This document shows, piece by piece, positions 25,192-33,214 of a stretch of DNA of 64,000 bases. Below the pieces are notes generated by a model that worked only from the letters and a program-made list of their open reading frames with translations, was not told where the DNA came from and ran no database searches. Position 1 is the first letter of the stretch. Each line of letters starts with the position of its first letter. Origin of the DNA: an uncultured Acetatifactor sp. (GTDB taxonomy: Bacteria; Bacillota; Clostridia; Lachnospirales; Lachnospiraceae); the NCBI GenBank assembly GCA_934433135.1, contig CAKRZO010000002.1, forward strand, positions 291,123 to 355,122, given 5' to 3'. A program made the translations under genes and the position numbers.

Positions 25192-25845
25192 ATGGAGAAT
25201 CGGAATGCCGATGGGATGGATGCGTTGAAAAAATTCGTAGAAAGAAAGGGCATCCGGAAATGGTTTAAGAGAGATAACCTGATCATTCTGGTGTTATCCG
25301 GAGTGCTACTGATGATCATAGCACTGCCTACAAAGAAGACATCTTCCGGAAAGACAGAACAGAGTGTGAAAACACAACAGGATGTAAGCGTACAAAAGAT
25401 GCAGGAGGCGCAGGGAGAACTTGCAAAGGAGGCGGCTAAAGAGTATGAAGAATATGAAAAACAGCTGGAAGAGAGGCTTACAAATCTCTTAAATTCCATG
25501 GAGGGAGCCGGAAAGGTCAGCGTCATGATCACTTTAAAATCTTCGCAGGAACTGGTTGTGGAAAAAGACCGCACTGCGGCCAGAAGCAATACGGCGGAAG
25601 AAGATTCCAAGGGCGGAACCCGCAATACGTTTCAATCGGATAATAAGGAAGAAACGGTCTATTCCACCGGAAGCGGGGAAAAAGAGCCATATGTGGTAAA
25701 AGTGCTGACACCGGAAATAGAGGGAGTGGTAGTTGCCGTGCAGGGGGCGGGAAAGGGAGATATCAATAAAAACATAACGGAAGCGATCGAGGCGCTTTTC
25801 GGAATCGAAGCGCATAAAATAAAAATTATAAAAGGAAGCAAATAG
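25192..25845 (+). CDS. spoIIIAG: stage III sporulation protein AG
   Basis: A 217-residue bitopic protein: cytoplasmic start, one membrane helix (about 35-50, NLIILVLSGVLLMIIAL), a helical Lys/Glu-rich stalk and a ring-building-motif domain with VSVMITLKSSQELVVEKD and the conserved PEIEGVVVAVQGAG. SpoIIIAG forms the large ring of the mother-cell channel. Uniquely in this operon, its start lies directly behind a family B element. Confidence 0.93.
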   Translation: MENRNADGMDALKKFVERKGIRKWFKRDNLIILVLSGVLLMIIALPTKKTSSGKTEQSVKTQQDVSVQKMQEAQGELAKEAAKEYEEYEKQLEERLTNLLNSMEGAGKVSVMITLKSSQELVVEKDRTAARSNTAEEDSKGGTRNTFQSDNKEETVYSTGSGEKEPYVVKVLTPEIEGVVVAVQGAGKGDINKNITEAIEALFGIEAHKIKIIKGSK

Positions 25846-25931
25846 AATATTTCCATAGCCGGATTCATAAAATGAATTAGTAAAATATGAAGCCGCCGCA
25901 GCAAACCGGCAGCCGGAAAGAGGGAGAAAAA

Positions 25932-26723
25932 TTGAAAAACCTATTTAAGAAGAATCAGCTTATGATTACCGCACTGGCAGTGATGATCGCCATAGCCGGT
26001 TATCTGCAGTTTGCGGGGACCGATCTGGAAGAAAAATATCTGACTGCGAACCAGACAGACAATATCAGTGAGGCGGGATCAAGCGGTGTCATTACGGAAA
26101 ATCTGCAGGCAGGGAATCTGACAGGTTCCGGACAGGAAGTGCTGTCACAAAGCGAATTGGAACTGTCGGAGGAAGATCTTGCCTCTTCCGATCTGCTGGA
26201 AATTCCCAGCCTTGATTCCGAAGTAAACGGTATTGAGGAAAATTATTTGCAGGAAGGAATGCAGCAGGCGCAGACCCAGGGAGAGCAAAGCAGTGAACTG
26301 TCGGCACAGGCACAGCCGGAAGAAGATGAAATCCCGGGGGAAGCTGTATTTACTTCCGCAAACGGAGTGGCGGTCTTATCGGAAGCCAGATTGTTAAAGG
26401 AACAGACAAGAGCCAAAAATAAAGAAACGCTTCTGATGATTATTAACAGCACCACATTGACGGAAGAGCAGAAACAGGCGGCCGTTAATAATATGATCGA
26501 GATGACGGCAATAGCGGAAAAGGAATCCGCTGCGGAAATCTTGCTGGAAGCGAAGGGCTTTGCAGATGTCGTGGTCAGCATCAACGGAGAAATGGCGGAT
26601 GTGGTAGTCAATGCACTGGAACTGACGGATGCGCAGCGTGCCCAGATTGAGGACATCGTGAAGCGCAAAACCGGAATCCCGGCGGAAAATATCGTAATCA
26701 GCACCGTAGTGGGGTGGGAATGA
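25932..26723 (+). CDS. spoIIIAH: stage III sporulation protein AH
   Basis: A 263-residue bitopic protein: membrane helix at the start (LMITALAVMIAIAGYLQFAG), an acidic Ser/Gln-rich linker and a C-terminal YscJ/FliF-like domain (TTLTEEQKQAAVNNM ... DVVVSINGEMADVVV). It interacts with SpoIIQ across the septum; a SpoIIQ-like protein is at 53366. An in-frame ATG at 25887 lacks a binding site, while the TTG at 25932 follows GAGGGAG, so the TTG is preferred. Confidence 0.93.
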   Translation: MKNLFKKNQLMITALAVMIAIAGYLQFAGTDLEEKYLTANQTDNISEAGSSGVITENLQAGNLTGSGQEVLSQSELELSEEDLASSDLLEIPSLDSEVNGIEENYLQEGMQQAQTQGEQSSELSAQAQPEEDEIPGEAVFTSANGVAVLSEARLLKEQTRAKNKETLLMIINSTTLTEEQKQAAVNNMIEMTAIAEKESAAEILLEAKGFADVVVSINGEMADVVVNALELTDAQRAQIEDIVKRKTGIPAENIVISTVVGWE

Positions 26724-26744
26724 AAAAACACGATAAGAAAAGTG

Positions 26745-26772
26745 TGTACAATACATAAAACTATGATATAAT
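26745..26772 (+). promoter_or_regulatory. promoter for prfC
   Basis: TGTACA (26745-26750), 16-bp spacer, TATAAT (26767-26772), about 105 bp before the start. Confidence 0.55.
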
Positions 26773-26878
26773 AGCATAAGTGTAGAAAAATTAAGCGTGC
26801 TGCAACCGGAGTTGTGGAAGAGGGAGCATTTTTCCATGACCCCGGTTTTTGCCGGACAGACCAAAGGAGGAAACAAGA

Positions 26879-28474
26879 GTGTCTGATTATACAGAAGAAA
26901 TCAAAAGGCGAAGAACCTTTGCCATTATCTCTCACCCCGATGCGGGAAAAACCACTTTGACGGAAAAGTTCCTGTTGTACGGGGGGGCCATTAACCTGGC
27001 AGGAAGCGTCAAAGGAAAAGCAACCGCCAGACATGCGGTATCCGACTGGATGGAGATTGAAAAGGAGAGAGGTATTTCGGTTACTTCCTCTGTACTGCAG
27101 TTTGAATATGACGGATATTGCATTAACATTCTGGATACCCCGGGACACCAGGACTTCTCGGAGGATACGTACCGTACCCTGATGGCCGCAGACAGTGCGG
27201 TTATGGTGATTGATGCTTCCAAGGGTGTGGAAGCCCAGACCAGGAAGCTGTTTAAAGTATGTGTGATGCGACGGATTCCGATCTTTACGTTTATTAATAA
27301 AATGGACCGGGATGCCAATGATACGTTTGATCTGTTGGATGAGATTGAAAAAGAACTGGGAATCGCCACTTGCCCGGTAAACTGGCCCATCGGTTCCGGA
27401 AAGAGTTTTAAGGGAGTCTATGACAGGAACAGGCAGTGCGTGATGACGTATTCCGATACGGAAAAAGGAACCAAAGAGGGACAGACCCTGGAGATTTCCA
27501 TTCAACAGAAAGAGAAGCTCTCCGACTGCCTGGGAAAAGAAGCTGCGGACAAGCTGTTGGAGGAAATTGAACTTTTGGATGGCGCCAGTGCGGAGTTTGA
27601 TCTGGATGCTGTCAGAAAGGGAGTGCTGACACCGGTATTTTTCGGATCCGCCCTGACCAATTTCGGCGTGGAGACCTTTTTAAAGCATTTTCTGGAGATG
27701 GCGACGGAGCCGATTCCCAGAAAATCGGATATCGGTCTGATTGATCCTGTCAAAAATGAGTTCAGCGCTTTCGTTTTCAAGATTCAGGCCAACATGAACA
27801 AAGCACATCGCGACCGTGTGGCATTTATGAGAATCTGTTCCGGTAAATTTGATGCCAGCATGGAAGTACGCCATGTGCAGGGAAACCGTGTCATGAGACT
27901 TTCCCAGCCGCAGCAGATCATGGCGGATGAGAGAAAAATTCTGACGGAAGCCTATGCCGGAGATATCATCGGTGTATTCGATCCCGGAATTTTTTCCATA
28001 GGAGATACGTTGTGTATGCCCAAGGAGAAATTCTGCTACGAAGGAATTCCTACTTTTGCACCGGAGCATTTTGCAAGAGTAAGACAGATCGACACAATGA
28101 AGAGAAAGCAGTTTGTGAAAGGCATCCAGCAGATTGCTCAGGAAGGCGCTATTCAGATTTTCCAGGAATTCAATACCGGTATGGAAGAGATCATTGTAGG
28201 AGTGGTAGGTGTTCTGCAGTTCGATGTCTTGAAATACCGTCTGGAAAATGAATATAATGTGGAAATTCGTTTGGAGAATCTTCCTTATGAACATATCCGT
28301 TGGATCGAAAACAAGGAGGAAGTGAATCTGGAAAAGATAGTCGGGACCTCCGATATGAAGAAAGTGAAGGATATGAAAGGAAATCCGCTGTTATTGTTTG
28401 TAAATTCCTGGAGTATCGGCATGACGCTGGATCGGAACAAAGGGCTGGTGCTGACGGAATTCAGCAGGAATTAG
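26879..28474 (+). CDS. prfC: peptide chain release factor 3
   Basis: A 531-residue GTPase that recycles RF1/RF2 from the ribosome. G motifs: SHPDAGKTTL, DTPGHQDF, NKMDRD; then domain II and the RF3 C-terminal domain. An in-frame ATG at 26849 gives a non-family extension; the GTG at 26879 follows AAAGGAGG by eight bases and begins SDYTEEIKRRRTFAIISHPD, the expected RF3 start. Not a usual member of the spoIIIA-Asp23 neighbourhood; it has its own promoter. Confidence 0.95.
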   Translation: MSDYTEEIKRRRTFAIISHPDAGKTTLTEKFLLYGGAINLAGSVKGKATARHAVSDWMEIEKERGISVTSSVLQFEYDGYCINILDTPGHQDFSEDTYRTLMAADSAVMVIDASKGVEAQTRKLFKVCVMRRIPIFTFINKMDRDANDTFDLLDEIEKELGIATCPVNWPIGSGKSFKGVYDRNRQCVMTYSDTEKGTKEGQTLEISIQQKEKLSDCLGKEAADKLLEEIELLDGASAEFDLDAVRKGVLTPVFFGSALTNFGVETFLKHFLEMATEPIPRKSDIGLIDPVKNEFSAFVFKIQANMNKAHRDRVAFMRICSGKFDASMEVRHVQGNRVMRLSQPQQIMADERKILTEAYAGDIIGVFDPGIFSIGDTLCMPKEKFCYEGIPTFAPEHFARVRQIDTMKRKQFVKGIQQIAQEGAIQIFQEFNTGMEEIIVGVVGVLQFDVLKYRLENEYNVEIRLENLPYEHIRWIENKEEVNLEKIVGTSDMKKVKDMKGNPLLLFVNSWSIGMTLDRNKGLVLTEFSRN

Positions 28475-28482
28475 TGTGAAAA

Positions 28483-29646
28483 ATGAAAAAGGGAATTTGT
28501 TTGTGGGTTATTATCTGTATCGGACTGTGGGCAGCAGGCTGCACCGGTCTGCGTCAGGATGCGAAAGAGACGGTTCTTACTTATACGTTTGAAGAACCGG
28601 GCAGATACCGTTATGCCTATCATCAGCTTTCGGAAAGAGAGCAAAAGTGGTATGAGCAAATGAATGAAGCACTGGGACGGATGCTGGAAAAGCAGGAGCT
28701 TAGTCCGCAAGGATTGATACCCGGAGAAGAACAGAAGACCTTTGATAAAATTTTTCAGTGTGTTATGGATGATCACCCGGAATATTTCTATGCGGACGGG
28801 TATACCTGCAGCTTCCTTTGCAGGCAGAATCAGACCGTCAAAGTAGAATTCACGGCAAATTATTCCATGGATATCCGGGAAGCGGAGGAGAAAGAAAAGC
28901 AGATTGCAAAGCAGGCGGATCTGTGGCTTTCCGGTCTTTCGGAGAATGCGGATGAATATGAGCGGGTAAAATATGTCTATGAAACCATTATCCGGAATAC
29001 GGAATATGACAGGCAGGCGCCGGACAATCAGAATATTTATTCGGTTTTTCTCCGTAAAAGAAGCGTCTGCCAGGGATATGCCAAGGCAGCACAGTATCTG
29101 TTAAACCGCCTGGGAATCGAGAGTATGCTGGTGACCGGAACGGTGACGGGAGGCGAAAGCCATGCCTGGAATCTGGTAAAAATGGATGGGGAATACTATT
29201 ATCTGGATGTAACCTGGGGAGATGCCTCTTTCCGGAGGAAGGAAGCAGATTTGGCGAAAGCGGAGAATGATTTTTTTTACCAAAAGTCTGTCAGCTATGA
29301 GTATCTGGGACTGACATCGGAGGAATTCGGGAAAACCCATTTCCCGGAAAGTGTGGTTCCGCTGCCGGAATGTACCGCTGTTGCGGATAATTATTATGTC
29401 CGGGAAGGAACCTATTTTACGGAATTTAAGGAAGGAGAACTCAAAGAACAATGCAAACGCGCTCTTTCCGGAGAAAAGAAGGAATTTTCCTTCAAATGCA
29501 GTTCTTTGGAAGTCTTTGAGCAGATCCGCAGCTGCCTTTTAAAAGATCAGACTATATTTGACTGGCTTTCGGAGATTCCGAAGGAAACAGACCATATGGC
29601 TTACAGTATCGAAGAAGATCTGCTTACGATGAGAATCTGGGTTTAA
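28483..29646 (+). CDS. lipoprotein with transglutaminase-like domain
   Basis: A 387-residue secreted lipoprotein: signal peptide ending in the lipobox WAAGC (Cys about 20) and a transglutaminase/protease-like core with the Cys-His-Asp triad in SVCQGYAKA, GGESHAWNLV and YYLDVTWGD. Such proteins in Clostridia are surface proteins of unknown substrate. It starts 8 bp after prfC with no clear binding site; the ATG at 28483 is the only one that gives a signal peptide. A short MITE copy begins right at its stop codon. Confidence 0.85.
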   Translation: MKKGICLWVIICIGLWAAGCTGLRQDAKETVLTYTFEEPGRYRYAYHQLSEREQKWYEQMNEALGRMLEKQELSPQGLIPGEEQKTFDKIFQCVMDDHPEYFYADGYTCSFLCRQNQTVKVEFTANYSMDIREAEEKEKQIAKQADLWLSGLSENADEYERVKYVYETIIRNTEYDRQAPDNQNIYSVFLRKRSVCQGYAKAAQYLLNRLGIESMLVTGTVTGGESHAWNLVKMDGEYYYLDVTWGDASFRRKEADLAKAENDFFYQKSVSYEYLGLTSEEFGKTHFPESVVPLPECTAVADNYYVREGTYFTEFKEGELKEQCKRALSGEKKEFSFKCSSLEVFEQIRSCLLKDQTIFDWLSEIPKETDHMAYSIEEDLLTMRIWV

Positions 29647-29699
29647 GTAACAGTTCAGACAGATTTTCATGCAAGCATGAAATCTGTCTGAACTGTTAC
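29647..29699. mobile_element. family A MITE, 53-bp internally deleted copy
   Basis: Both 14-bp ends (GTAACAGTTCAGAC at 29647-29660, its complement at 29686-29699) are perfect, and between them only the palindromic core TTCATGCAAGCATGAA remains. It forms one long near-perfect hairpin directly behind the stop codon at 29644-29646 and may now act as a terminator or 3' stabiliser. No 8-bp duplication is visible. Confidence 0.8.
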
Positions 29700-29717
29700 G
29701 AAAATAAAACTTATGGG

Positions 29718-29746
29718 ATGACAAACCTTGAAAAAAATGGTATACT
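29718..29746 (+). promoter_or_regulatory. promoter for the asp23-nusB-xse-ispA run
   Basis: ATGACA (29718-29723), 17-bp spacer, TATACT (29741-29746), about 45 bp before the Asp23 start. Confidence 0.5.
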
Positions 29747-29790
29747 GACAAGTGAAAGTTTTTGTTTTTCTGAAAGGCAGGTTAGGATAT

Positions 29791-30177
29791 ATGGAAAGGG
29801 AAATAGAGAAGAATAAGGTGGTATTAATGAAAGACGAGAAAATCGGTGAAGTAAGTATTGCAGATGATGTCGTGGCAATTATTGCATCTTTGGCAGCAAC
29901 GGAAGTAGAGGGTGTCTGTGCCATGGCCGGTAACCTCACCAATGAGCTGATGAGCCGGGTAGGTATGAAGAGCCTGACAAAGGGTGTGAAAGTGGAAGTG
30001 GCGGAAGGAATGGTAAAGGTAGATCTGGCGCTGACGATGGAATACGGATATAATATTCCGGCTACCTGCCAGCAGGTTCAGTCAAAAGTAAAGTCCGCTA
30101 TTGAGAATATGACCGGTTTGCAGTGTAAGGATGTGGATATCCGTATTGCCGGCATTAATATGAAGAAGAACAAGTAG
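29791..30177 (+). CDS. Asp23/Gls24 family envelope stress protein
   Basis: A 128-residue cytoplasmic protein with the family core GEVSIADDVVAIIASLAA, VEGVCAMAG and the VKVDLALTMEYGYNIP block. Asp23 proteins coat the inner membrane side and are linked to envelope stress. A longer frame opens at 29752 inside the promoter region; the ATG at 29791 is preceded by GGCAGGTTAGGA and is preferred. First gene of the nusB cluster, a typical clostridial order. Confidence 0.9.
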   Translation: MEREIEKNKVVLMKDEKIGEVSIADDVVAIIASLAATEVEGVCAMAGNLTNELMSRVGMKSLTKGVKVEVAEGMVKVDLALTMEYGYNIPATCQQVQSKVKSAIENMTGLQCKDVDIRIAGINMKKNK

Positions 30178-30186
30178 GGAAAAACT

Positions 30187-30588
30187 ATGGGACGACGTGA
30201 ACAGAGAGAACAGATTTTCAGATTGCTATTCCGGGTTGAATTTCATGAACCGCAGGATATGCCTGCACAGGAGCAACTTTTTTTTGAAGATGAAGAACAG
30301 CTTGGAATTTCCGAGAAAGACAGAGTCTATATTACCGGAAAATTTGAGAAAATCTATGACAGGCTTTCAGAATTGGATAAGCTGATCAATGAAAGGACGC
30401 AGGGCTGGGACACGACCCGGATCGGAAAAGTGGAACTTACCATTTTGAGGCTGGGTATTTTTGAGATTCTGTATGATGAAGAGGTTCCGGGCGGCGCTGC
30501 CATAAATGAGGCTGTGGAACTGGCCAAGAAGTACGGGCAGGAAAGTGCCGGCGGTTTTGTGAATGCCGTGCTGGCAAAATTTTTATAA
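30187..30588 (+). CDS. nusB: transcription antitermination factor NusB
   Basis: A 133-residue all-helical RNA-binding protein that, with NusE, binds boxA of rRNA leaders. It has the start GRRExREQxFRLLFRVEF and the end VNAVLAKF of the family, and the PGGAAINEAVELAKKYG motif. Nine bases after the Asp23 stop. Confidence 0.95.
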   Translation: MGRREQREQIFRLLFRVEFHEPQDMPAQEQLFFEDEEQLGISEKDRVYITGKFEKIYDRLSELDKLINERTQGWDTTRIGKVELTILRLGIFEILYDEEVPGGAAINEAVELAKKYGQESAGGFVNAVLAKFL

Positions 30589-30594
30589 GGCCGG

Positions 30595-31803
30595 GTGAGA
30601 GCAATTCAAAGAACATATACCGTATCCCAATTGAATAATTATATCAAAAATATGTTCACGCAGGATTATCTGCTGCAGGCGCTCTTCGTAAAAGGAGAGG
30701 TCGGCAGCTGTAAATATCATGCCTCCGGACATATTTATTTTACGTTGAAGGATTCCGGCGGAACGATAAATTGTATCCTGTTTGCCGGAAACCGCAAAGG
30801 TCTGGATTTTAAATTAAGTCCTGGACAGCAGGTAGTGGCGGGGGGCTGCGTAGATGTTTATACCAGAGACGGAAAGTACCAGTTTTATGCCAGGCAGATT
30901 GTGCTGGCAGGAGCAGGCATTCTGCATGAAAAGTTCGAACAGCTCAAAAAAGAGCTGGAGGAAATGGGAATGTTTGATCCGCAGTATAAACGTAAGATTC
31001 CGCGGTATATACAGACACTTGGTGTAGTGACGGCAGATACCGGCGCAGCAATCCGGGATATCATACAGATTACCGGGAGAAGAAATCCTTTTGTACAGAT
31101 TCTTCTGTATCCGGCTCTTGTGCAGGGCGATGCTGCTGCGGACAGTATCGTGGAAGGCATTCATGCACTGGAAGAATGGGGTGTGGATGTGATGATCGTG
31201 GGAAGAGGCGGCGGTTCCGCAGAGGACTTACAGGCTTTTAATGACAGAAAAGTAGCGGAAGCCGTATTTAACTGCAGTGTTCCCATTATTTCTGCCGTAG
31301 GACATGAGATCGACACCACGATTATCGATTATGTGGCGGACTTAAGAGCGCCGACGCCATCGGCTGCGGCAGAACTGGCTGTTTTTGATTTTTTTCAGTT
31401 TGAAAATACTTTAAGAGAGTATCGTGCAGCTCTGAATCGGGATATGCAGCGGAATCTGCGTTTTTTTACGGAAAAAATACAGTATTACAAAATGCGCCTT
31501 TCCTATTTGAGCCCGGAGAGCAGGGTTCGTGAGAAAAAGACGTTGCTGATGGCACAGGAGGAAAGACTGCAGGAGGATATGAGGCGGATTCTGGAAAAGT
31601 ACAGGCATTTACTCAGTTTGTATGCTGAGCGAATGAACGGGCTTTCCCCGCTTCGGAAATTGAGCAGCGGTTATGCTTATATCGAAAATGAAACCGGGAA
31701 GAATATAAGCAGTATCTGGGAAGTATCTGCAGGTGAGAAGCTGACCGTTTATCTGAAAGACGGACAGATGCGGGTAGTTGTGGAAGAAGTGCCGGAAGGG
31801 TAA
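30595..31803 (+). CDS. xseA: exodeoxyribonuclease VII large subunit
   Basis: A 402-residue subunit: N-terminal OB fold (about 1-100: KGEVGSCKYHASGHIYFTLKD), catalytic domain (VVTADTGAAIRDI; IVGRGGGSAEDL; SAVGHEIDTTI; ADLRAPTPSAAAEL) and a C-terminal coiled coil. The GTG start lies 6 bp after nusB with GGCCGG just before it. Works with XseB on single-stranded DNA ends. Confidence 0.95.
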   Translation: MRAIQRTYTVSQLNNYIKNMFTQDYLLQALFVKGEVGSCKYHASGHIYFTLKDSGGTINCILFAGNRKGLDFKLSPGQQVVAGGCVDVYTRDGKYQFYARQIVLAGAGILHEKFEQLKKELEEMGMFDPQYKRKIPRYIQTLGVVTADTGAAIRDIIQITGRRNPFVQILLYPALVQGDAAADSIVEGIHALEEWGVDVMIVGRGGGSAEDLQAFNDRKVAEAVFNCSVPIISAVGHEIDTTIIDYVADLRAPTPSAAAELAVFDFFQFENTLREYRAALNRDMQRNLRFFTEKIQYYKMRLSYLSPESRVREKKTLLMAQEERLQEDMRRILEKYRHLLSLYAERMNGLSPLRKLSSGYAYIENETGKNISSIWEVSAGEKLTVYLKDGQMRVVVEEVPEG

Positions 31804-31860
31804 GAAATACCGATGCGGTAAAGATCTGCGGAAGGCGGGAAATACCGGAAGGAGGAGCAT

Positions 31861-32091
31861 ATGGAGATTGAAAAGAATTTTTCCATGCTGGATGAACTGA
31901 TCCGCAAGCTGGAAGAGGAAAATATATCACTGGAAGAGGCATTCGAGGCTTACAGCAAAGGGATGGAGCTTTTAAAGGATTGCAGCAGGCAGATCGATCG
32001 GGTGGAAAAGAAAGTTTTGAAGCTGAACGGACTGGGCGAGACAGAAGAACTGGAAGAGATGGAAAAAGGGCAGGAAGCGGAAGATGAATGA
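31861..32091 (+). CDS. xseB: exodeoxyribonuclease VII small subunit
   Basis: A 76-residue helical protein with the family pattern LDELIRKLEEENISLEEAFEAYSKG. GGAAGGAGGAG precedes the ATG. Overlaps ispA by 8 bp. Confidence 0.95.
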   Translation: MEIEKNFSMLDELIRKLEEENISLEEAFEAYSKGMELLKDCSRQIDRVEKKVLKLNGLGETEELEEMEKGQEAEDE

Positions 32092-33037
32092 ACAGAATTT
32101 TGAAAAACAGCTGAAAGAAAAAACACAGGAAATAGAAGCTTTACTGAAAAAATATCTGCCGGAAGAGACAGGCTATGCCAAGACTGTGTTGGAAGCGATG
32201 AATTACAGTATGTTGGCCGGTGGAAAGCGGATCCGCCCCTTGTTGATGCAGGAGACTTTCCGGATGTTCAGAGGCAGTGGAAGGGAGATTGAGCCTTTTT
32301 CGGCTGCCATTGAAATGATTCATACATATTCGTTGATTCACGATGACCTTCCTGCGATGGATAATGATGAATATCGCAGAGGCCGGAAGACTACGCATGT
32401 GGTTTACGGGGAGGCAATGGGCATTCTGGCCGGAGACGGGCTTCTTAATTATGCCTATGAAACGGCGCAGAAGGCATTTTTTATAAAAGACGGCAGGGAA
32501 ATTTTACCGGGAGCGGGGATAGATCCGGCAGAGGCTCTTAAGCGGATGGAGCGGATTGCCCATGCACTGGGAGTTCTTGCAAAAAAAGCGGGAATCTATG
32601 GGATGATCGGTGGTCAGACGGTGGATGTGGAAGCGGAGAAAAAGAAGAGTAAGCTCACGGGAGAGCAGCTGATTTTTATCCATGAGAATAAGACATCGGC
32701 ACTGATCGAAGCGTCCATGATGTGCGGTGCCATTCTGGCCGGGGCGGATGAGAAGGAAGAAAAAGAAATGGAACGGTGTGCCCGGTGCATCGGCCTGGCT
32801 TTTCAGATCCGGGATGATATCTTGGATGTGACCGGAAACAGTGCTACGCTCGGCAAGCAGGTCGGCAGCGATGAGCGGAACCATAAGCAGACGTATGTCA
32901 CGATTTACGGAATGGAAAAAGCGGCCGAAGATGTGGAACGCTATTCTCAGGAGGCCGTTACGATTCTGGAAGAAAGAAAGCGGGATTGCGATTTTCTCAG
33001 ACATTTGATTTTGATGCTGATCAACCGAGACAAATAA
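32084..33037 (+). CDS. ispA: farnesyl (polyprenyl) diphosphate synthase
   Basis: A 317-residue trans-prenyltransferase. First Asp-rich motif DDLPAMDND (about residue 87), GGKRIRP near the start, second Asp-rich motif DDILD (about 246), and GGQTVDVEAE. Makes C15 (possibly C20) diphosphate from the isoprenoid units supplied by the DXP pathway, whose first enzyme, dxs, is the next gene. Confidence 0.93.
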   Translation: MNEQNFEKQLKEKTQEIEALLKKYLPEETGYAKTVLEAMNYSMLAGGKRIRPLLMQETFRMFRGSGREIEPFSAAIEMIHTYSLIHDDLPAMDNDEYRRGRKTTHVVYGEAMGILAGDGLLNYAYETAQKAFFIKDGREILPGAGIDPAEALKRMERIAHALGVLAKKAGIYGMIGGQTVDVEAEKKKSKLTGEQLIFIHENKTSALIEASMMCGAILAGADEKEEKEMERCARCIGLAFQIRDDILDVTGNSATLGKQVGSDERNHKQTYVTIYGMEKAAEDVERYSQEAVTILEERKRDCDFLRHLILMLINRDK

Positions 33038-33039
33038 TA

Positions 33040-33171
33040 GTGTGAAAAAATGCATTTTTTCACACCGCAATTTGTTTCTGAGCGAAAACAAATTGCATTT
33101 ATGGCAGAAGAAAGAGAAATTGCCTACGCGAATTTCTCTTGGCCTATCTTCGCAACAAAGTTGCTCAGAAA
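33040..33171 (+). repeat. family B structured element between ispA and dxs
   Basis: Perfect 26-bp palindrome (33040-33065) made from GTGTGAAAAAATG and its complement. Hairpin 2: GCAATTTGTTT/AAACAAATTGC (33067-33077/33086-33096). Hairpin 3: AGAGAAATT/AATTTCTCT (33113-33121/33131-33139). Hairpin 4: GCAAC/GTTGC (33152-33156/33160-33164). Loop 2 CTGAGCGA (33078-33085) pairs with TTGCTCAG (33161-33168), which overlaps hairpin 4. It starts 3 bp after the ispA stop and ends 44 bp before dxs. Confidence 0.8.
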
Positions 33172-33214
33172 TAAAGATTGGTAAAATCGGGGATGAGGAA
33201 TTAAGGAGAAACGC

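Noticed and set aside
28472..28486. Another family B element start (GTGTGAAAAATG) before the transglutaminase lipoprotein
   Set aside because: Only the first bases agree; no hairpins or loop-tail pairing follow, and the ATG is the start codon.
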